A stretch of 64,000 nt of DNA, taken from the NCBI RefSeq assembly GCF_025398155.2, contig NZ_CP104562.2, positions 4,774,001-4,838,000 on the forward strand, read 5' to 3'. The position numbers and the translations under genes were made by a program. Source of the DNA: Roseateles amylovorans. Its GTDB lineage: Bacteria; Pseudomonadota; Gammaproteobacteria; Burkholderiales; Burkholderiaceae_C. The notes beneath the pieces were generated by a model. That model was not told the origin of the DNA. It made no database searches and saw nothing but the letters and a program-made list of their open reading frames with translations. Positions 61,459-64,000 of this stretch are shown piece after piece; the stretch's first letter is position 1; every line of letters starts with the position of its first letter.

Positions 61459-62970
61459 TCAGCCCAGGTAGCGGGACTCGAGGTGCCGGCGGAAATGCGC
61501 CGGGTTGAGCGACTCGCCGCTGGCGCGCTGCACCAGCTCCGGTGTCTCCCACCGGCTGCCCTGGCTCCAGATGCGAGCCTGGAGCCAATCGAACACCGGG
61601 GCCAGGTCGCCGCGGGCGATGTCATCGTCCAGGGTGGGCCGTTCGCGGCGCATGGTGGCAAACCACTGCGCGGCATACATCGCGCCCAGGGTGTAGCACG
61701 GGAAGTAGCCGAACAGCCCGGCGCCCCAGTGGACGTCCTGCATCGGACCATCCTTGTAGTTGCCGCGTGTGTCCAGGTCGAGCAGTTCCCGCATCTTGGC
61801 GTCCCACAGCGCGGGGATGTCTTCGACCTCGATCTGGCCCTCGATCAACGGGCGTTCGATCTCATAGCGCAGGATCACATGGGCGGGATAAGTGACCTCG
61901 TCCGCATCCACGCGGATGTAGCCGGGGGCGACGCGGGTCATCATCTTGTTCAGGTTGTCTGCGGAGAAAGCCCGCTGATGACCCAGGTGCCGCGTGACCA
62001 GCGGCTCGAGCAGCTTCGCAAAGCCGGGATGGGCGGCGAGCTGCATCTCGAAGGACAGGCTTTGGCTTTCATGCAGACCCATGGAGCGCGCATTGGCGAT
62101 CGGCAGGCCCAGCCACTCGCGGGGCAGGTTCTGCTCATAGCGTCCGTGGCCCGTCTCATGGATGGTGCCGGTGAGGCTTTGCAGGAAGCTGTCGTCGCGA
62201 TAGCGCGTGGTCATGCGCACGTCTTCCGGCACGCCGCCGCAGAACGGATGGGCACTCTCGTCCAGCCGACCCGCCTCGAAATCGAAGCCCAGCAGCTTCA
62301 TCGCATCCAGGCCCAAGGCGCGTTGCGCAGCGGCCGGGAACGTGCCCTGCGGATGCAGCATCTGCTCGTCGGCCTGACGCGCCATCACCTGGCGGATCAG
62401 GTCGGGCAGCCATTGGCGCAATTCGCCGAAGACGCGATCCACCTCTGCGGCACGCATGCCCGGCTCGTACTGGTCGAGCAAGGCGTCATAGCGGCTCAGG
62501 CCGGAATCCTCGGCGAGCAGTCGGGCCTCCTCGCGCGCCAGCCGGACGACCGGGCGCAGGTTCTCCACATAGCCGGCCCAATCATTGGCGCCGCGCTGGC
62601 TGCGCCAGGCATGCTCACAATGGGAATTGGCCAGCGATTTGGCCTCCACCAAACTTTGCGGCAGCGCATTGGCCGCCCGCCAGACGCGATGCATCTCCCT
62701 CAGCGAAGCGCGTTGCACCTCATCCAGCGGTTCCTGCTCGGCCGCCGACAGCAAATCACGCAGCGCCGGATCGGTGGCCTGCTGATGCAGCAAACCGCCC
62801 ATCTCTGCCAGCGCCTGGGCACGGGCCTCGGCCCCCTTGGCCGGCATGAAGGCGGACTGGTCCCAGGACGCAATCGACTGCAGATGGTTGAGCCGGTGCA
62901 GGCGCTGATGGCGCTGGCAAAGGGCCTCATAGGCGGGCGTGCGAGACGCGGTGCTGGTGGGGGTGCTCAT
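61459..62970 (-). CDS. M32 carboxypeptidase (Taq type)
   Basis: A 503-residue zinc carboxypeptidase of family M32. HETGH with His271 lies in TGTIHETGHGRYEQNLP, and the third ligand Glu in GLHESQSLSFEMQL. Other family marks are SIASWDQSAFMP near the start and WGAGLFGYFPCYTLGAMYAAQ towards the end. ATG 62970 (MSTPTSTASRTPAYEAL) has AGGAG upstream. Cytosolic, with no signal peptide. It is convergent with the prolyl oligopeptidase gene; both act on peptides, but no shared control is visible. Confidence 0.95.
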   Translation of the reverse strand: MSTPTSTASRTPAYEALCQRHQRLHRLNHLQSIASWDQSAFMPAKGAEARAQALAEMGGLLHQQATDPALRDLLSAAEQEPLDEVQRASLREMHRVWRAANALPQSLVEAKSLANSHCEHAWRSQRGANDWAGYVENLRPVVRLAREEARLLAEDSGLSRYDALLDQYEPGMRAAEVDRVFGELRQWLPDLIRQVMARQADEQMLHPQGTFPAAAQRALGLDAMKLLGFDFEAGRLDESAHPFCGGVPEDVRMTTRYRDDSFLQSLTGTIHETGHGRYEQNLPREWLGLPIANARSMGLHESQSLSFEMQLAAHPGFAKLLEPLVTRHLGHQRAFSADNLNKMMTRVAPGYIRVDADEVTYPAHVILRYEIERPLIEGQIEVEDIPALWDAKMRELLDLDTRGNYKDGPMQDVHWGAGLFGYFPCYTLGAMYAAQWFATMRRERPTLDDDIARGDLAPVFDWLQARIWSQGSRWETPELVQRASGESLNPAHFRRHLESRYLG

Positions 62971-63209
62971 TCGAAATCTCCTGTCGGTCACCGGCGCGCA
63001 GAAGGCCGACCTGGGGCGGTCGCGTCCATCGGTTCGCTACCGGCGGTCCGGAAGTGCTGGATGTGTCGCACATTGTGGCGGCGGATCGGCCTGCCGGCCC
63101 AGCCCCCCGAATTGGCGAGAACACCTATGCGCAGGATCCGTTCGGGGGAGGCGGGAGCGCCGGCGGACGCCCACCCTGACCTTGCCTGCCGCGTCAGCCC
63201 GAAGCGCTG

Positions 63210-63692
63210 TCAGCGCAGCAGGTACACACCCAGTGCGGTCATCAGCAGGTAGCGGGCGAACTTGCCGATCGCCATGTAGCCCAGGCACGGCCAGAACGGC
63301 AGCCGCAGCCATCCCGCCAGGGCGCATAGCGGATCACCGACGATGGGCAACCAGCTCAGCAAGCAGGCCTTGGCGCCAAAGCGACGCAACCAGCCCAGTA
63401 CCCGTTGATCGCGCGGCGTGTGGTGCGTGGCCGCTTCGTAGGCACGTTCGGCACCCCAGCCCATCCACCAGCTGATGCCCCCGCCCAAGGTGTTGCCCAC
63501 CGTGGCCACCAGAATGGCGGGCCAGAACAATTCGGGCTTGGCATTGACCAGCAGCAGCACCACCGGCTCGGAGCCCAGGGGCAACAGGGTGGCGGAGATC
63601 AAGGCGATCACGAACACCGCACCCAACCCGACTTGCGGCAGCGATAACGCTTCCAGCATCAGGTGAATCATCTGTTGCAGCCATGCTTCCAT
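63210..63692 (-). CDS. YqaA-type (SNARE-associated/VTT) inner membrane protein
   Basis: A 160-residue membrane protein of the DedA/VTT superfamily, short YqaA subgroup. Family features are FVIALISATLLPLGSEPVVLLLV, NTLGGGISWWMGWGAERA, and WLPIVGDPLCALAGWLRLPFWPCLGYMAIGKFARYLLM. About four spans are expected. It is a presumed lipid scramblase-like or transport protein; the physiological role is unknown. It lies alone between the M32 gene and a divergent partial gene. Confidence 0.9.
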   Translation of the reverse strand: MEAWLQQMIHLMLEALSLPQVGLGAVFVIALISATLLPLGSEPVVLLLVNAKPELFWPAILVATVGNTLGGGISWWMGWGAERAYEAATHHTPRDQRVLGWLRRFGAKACLLSWLPIVGDPLCALAGWLRLPFWPCLGYMAIGKFARYLLMTALGVYLLR

Positions 63693-63797
63693 GCGTGGGA
63701 TTATCCGAAGGCATTGCGGAGGAGTCCGTCAGCGCCGCCCTCTCCGTCACAACGAGAAAAGAGCACAAGAGCGGTTTGACGATCGATTGAGGTGCTT

Positions 63798-64000
63798 ATG
63801 TCCGTTCGCAGGTCGGTTCGCAGCCTGGCTGCAGCCTGGAGCGCGGGAATCGCGATTGTGCTGCTGGGCTCGGCAGCCTGTCCGCGCCTGAGTTCCCAGG
63901 CCCATGCCCAGATGCCCGCGGTCCAGTCTGCACCGGCTCAGGCAAGCCCGATGCCTGCCGCTGCGGCGGTGGCCGGCTGCACGCAGTTGATCGCCTCAGG
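63798..64000 (+). CDS. Partial exported protein, start only
   Basis: The first 67 residues of a gene cut by the window end. A signal sequence (RRSVRSLAAAWSAGIAIVLLGSAACP) is followed by a Gln/Ala/Pro-rich stretch with an Ala-x-Ala site (QAHA|QMP) and then VAGCTQLIAS. GAGGTG precedes ATG 63798. Glutathione peroxidase-like proteins in related bacteria have a similar Ala-rich exported start with a C-x-x-LL motif, but too little is present to claim this. Confidence 0.6.
   Translation, partial: MSVRRSVRSLAAAWSAGIAIVLLGSAACPRLSSQAHAQMPAVQSAPAQASPMPAAAAVAGCTQLIAS

Overview
The window is a high-GC, gene-dense chromosomal segment of a betaproteobacterium in the order Burkholderiales, most likely of the Roseateles/Mitsuaria/Rubrivivax type. 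The assignment rests on gene content and layout: a class I polyhydroxybutyrate locus (phaC-phaA-phaB), an aceE-aceF-lpdA operon whose E3 carries its own lipoyl domain, a PAS kinase/FixJ-type regulator followed by folD, a Bug-type solute receptor, and a glnA-DUF4124-ntrB order. No rRNA, tRNA, prophage, insertion sequence, CRISPR array or defence island was found. The DNA is mainly metabolic and housekeeping, with accessory non-coding repeats.

Layout. 1-3.98 kb: nitrogen control (ntrB cut by the window edge, DUF4124, glnA with a candidate sigma-54 promoter and NtrC site). 3.96-10.1 kb: minus-strand envelope and unassigned genes (CinA-like protein, EI24 membrane protein, fatty acid hydroxylase, polysaccharide deacetylase, beta-propeller, AIM24 protein). 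10.2-13.3 kb: IclR regulator facing a VOC / betaine-type binding protein / RidA operon. 13.6-18.6 kb: PHB synthesis with a second IclR gene overlapping phaB. 18.7-21.3 kb: small membrane protein, pgeF, maiA and a Nudix hydrolase. 21.3-24 kb: lapG-lapD, a cyclic-di-GMP-controlled periplasmic protease switch. 24.1-26.1 kb: HDOD protein and an ornithine cyclodeaminase-family reductase. 26.3-32.8 kb: pyruvate dehydrogenase complex. 33.1-37.4 kb: two-component system and folD. 37.8-48.1 kb: oligopeptidase A, M16 protease, small secreted protein, HIT protein, Bug receptor and a chemoreceptor. 48.2-50 kb: SGNH lipoprotein and 2-keto-3-deoxygluconate kinase. 50.1-57.9 kb: purine (urate) catabolism. 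57.9-58.8 kb: an unusual non-coding repeat locus. 58.8-64 kb: prolyl oligopeptidase, M32 carboxypeptidase, YqaA-type membrane protein and a partial exported protein.

How the genes work together. The urate block holds nearly a full route from urate to allantoate breakdown: PuuD makes 5-hydroxyisourate, UraH opens it, a UraD domain decarboxylates OHCU to allantoin, PuuE makes allantoate, and an AllC domain fused to UraD removes ammonia. XdhC, the xanthine dehydrogenase maturation factor, lies between uraH and puuD. A GntR/FCD regulator sits at the centre. The same palindrome, built on GTGTATAC, lies at the gntR/uraH divergent promoter and upstream of puuD, so a local regulon can be read from the sequence. 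The nitrogen released would feed GlnA, encoded at the other end of the window.

The most unusual non-genic signal is at 58.04-58.68 kb: long imperfect inverted arms, a 26-bp perfect hairpin, three 39-bp direct repeats and a run of G-triplets. In addition, short-period tandem repeats recur between and inside genes (the betaine-type binding protein, an IclR protein, PhaC and UraH carry in-frame copies).
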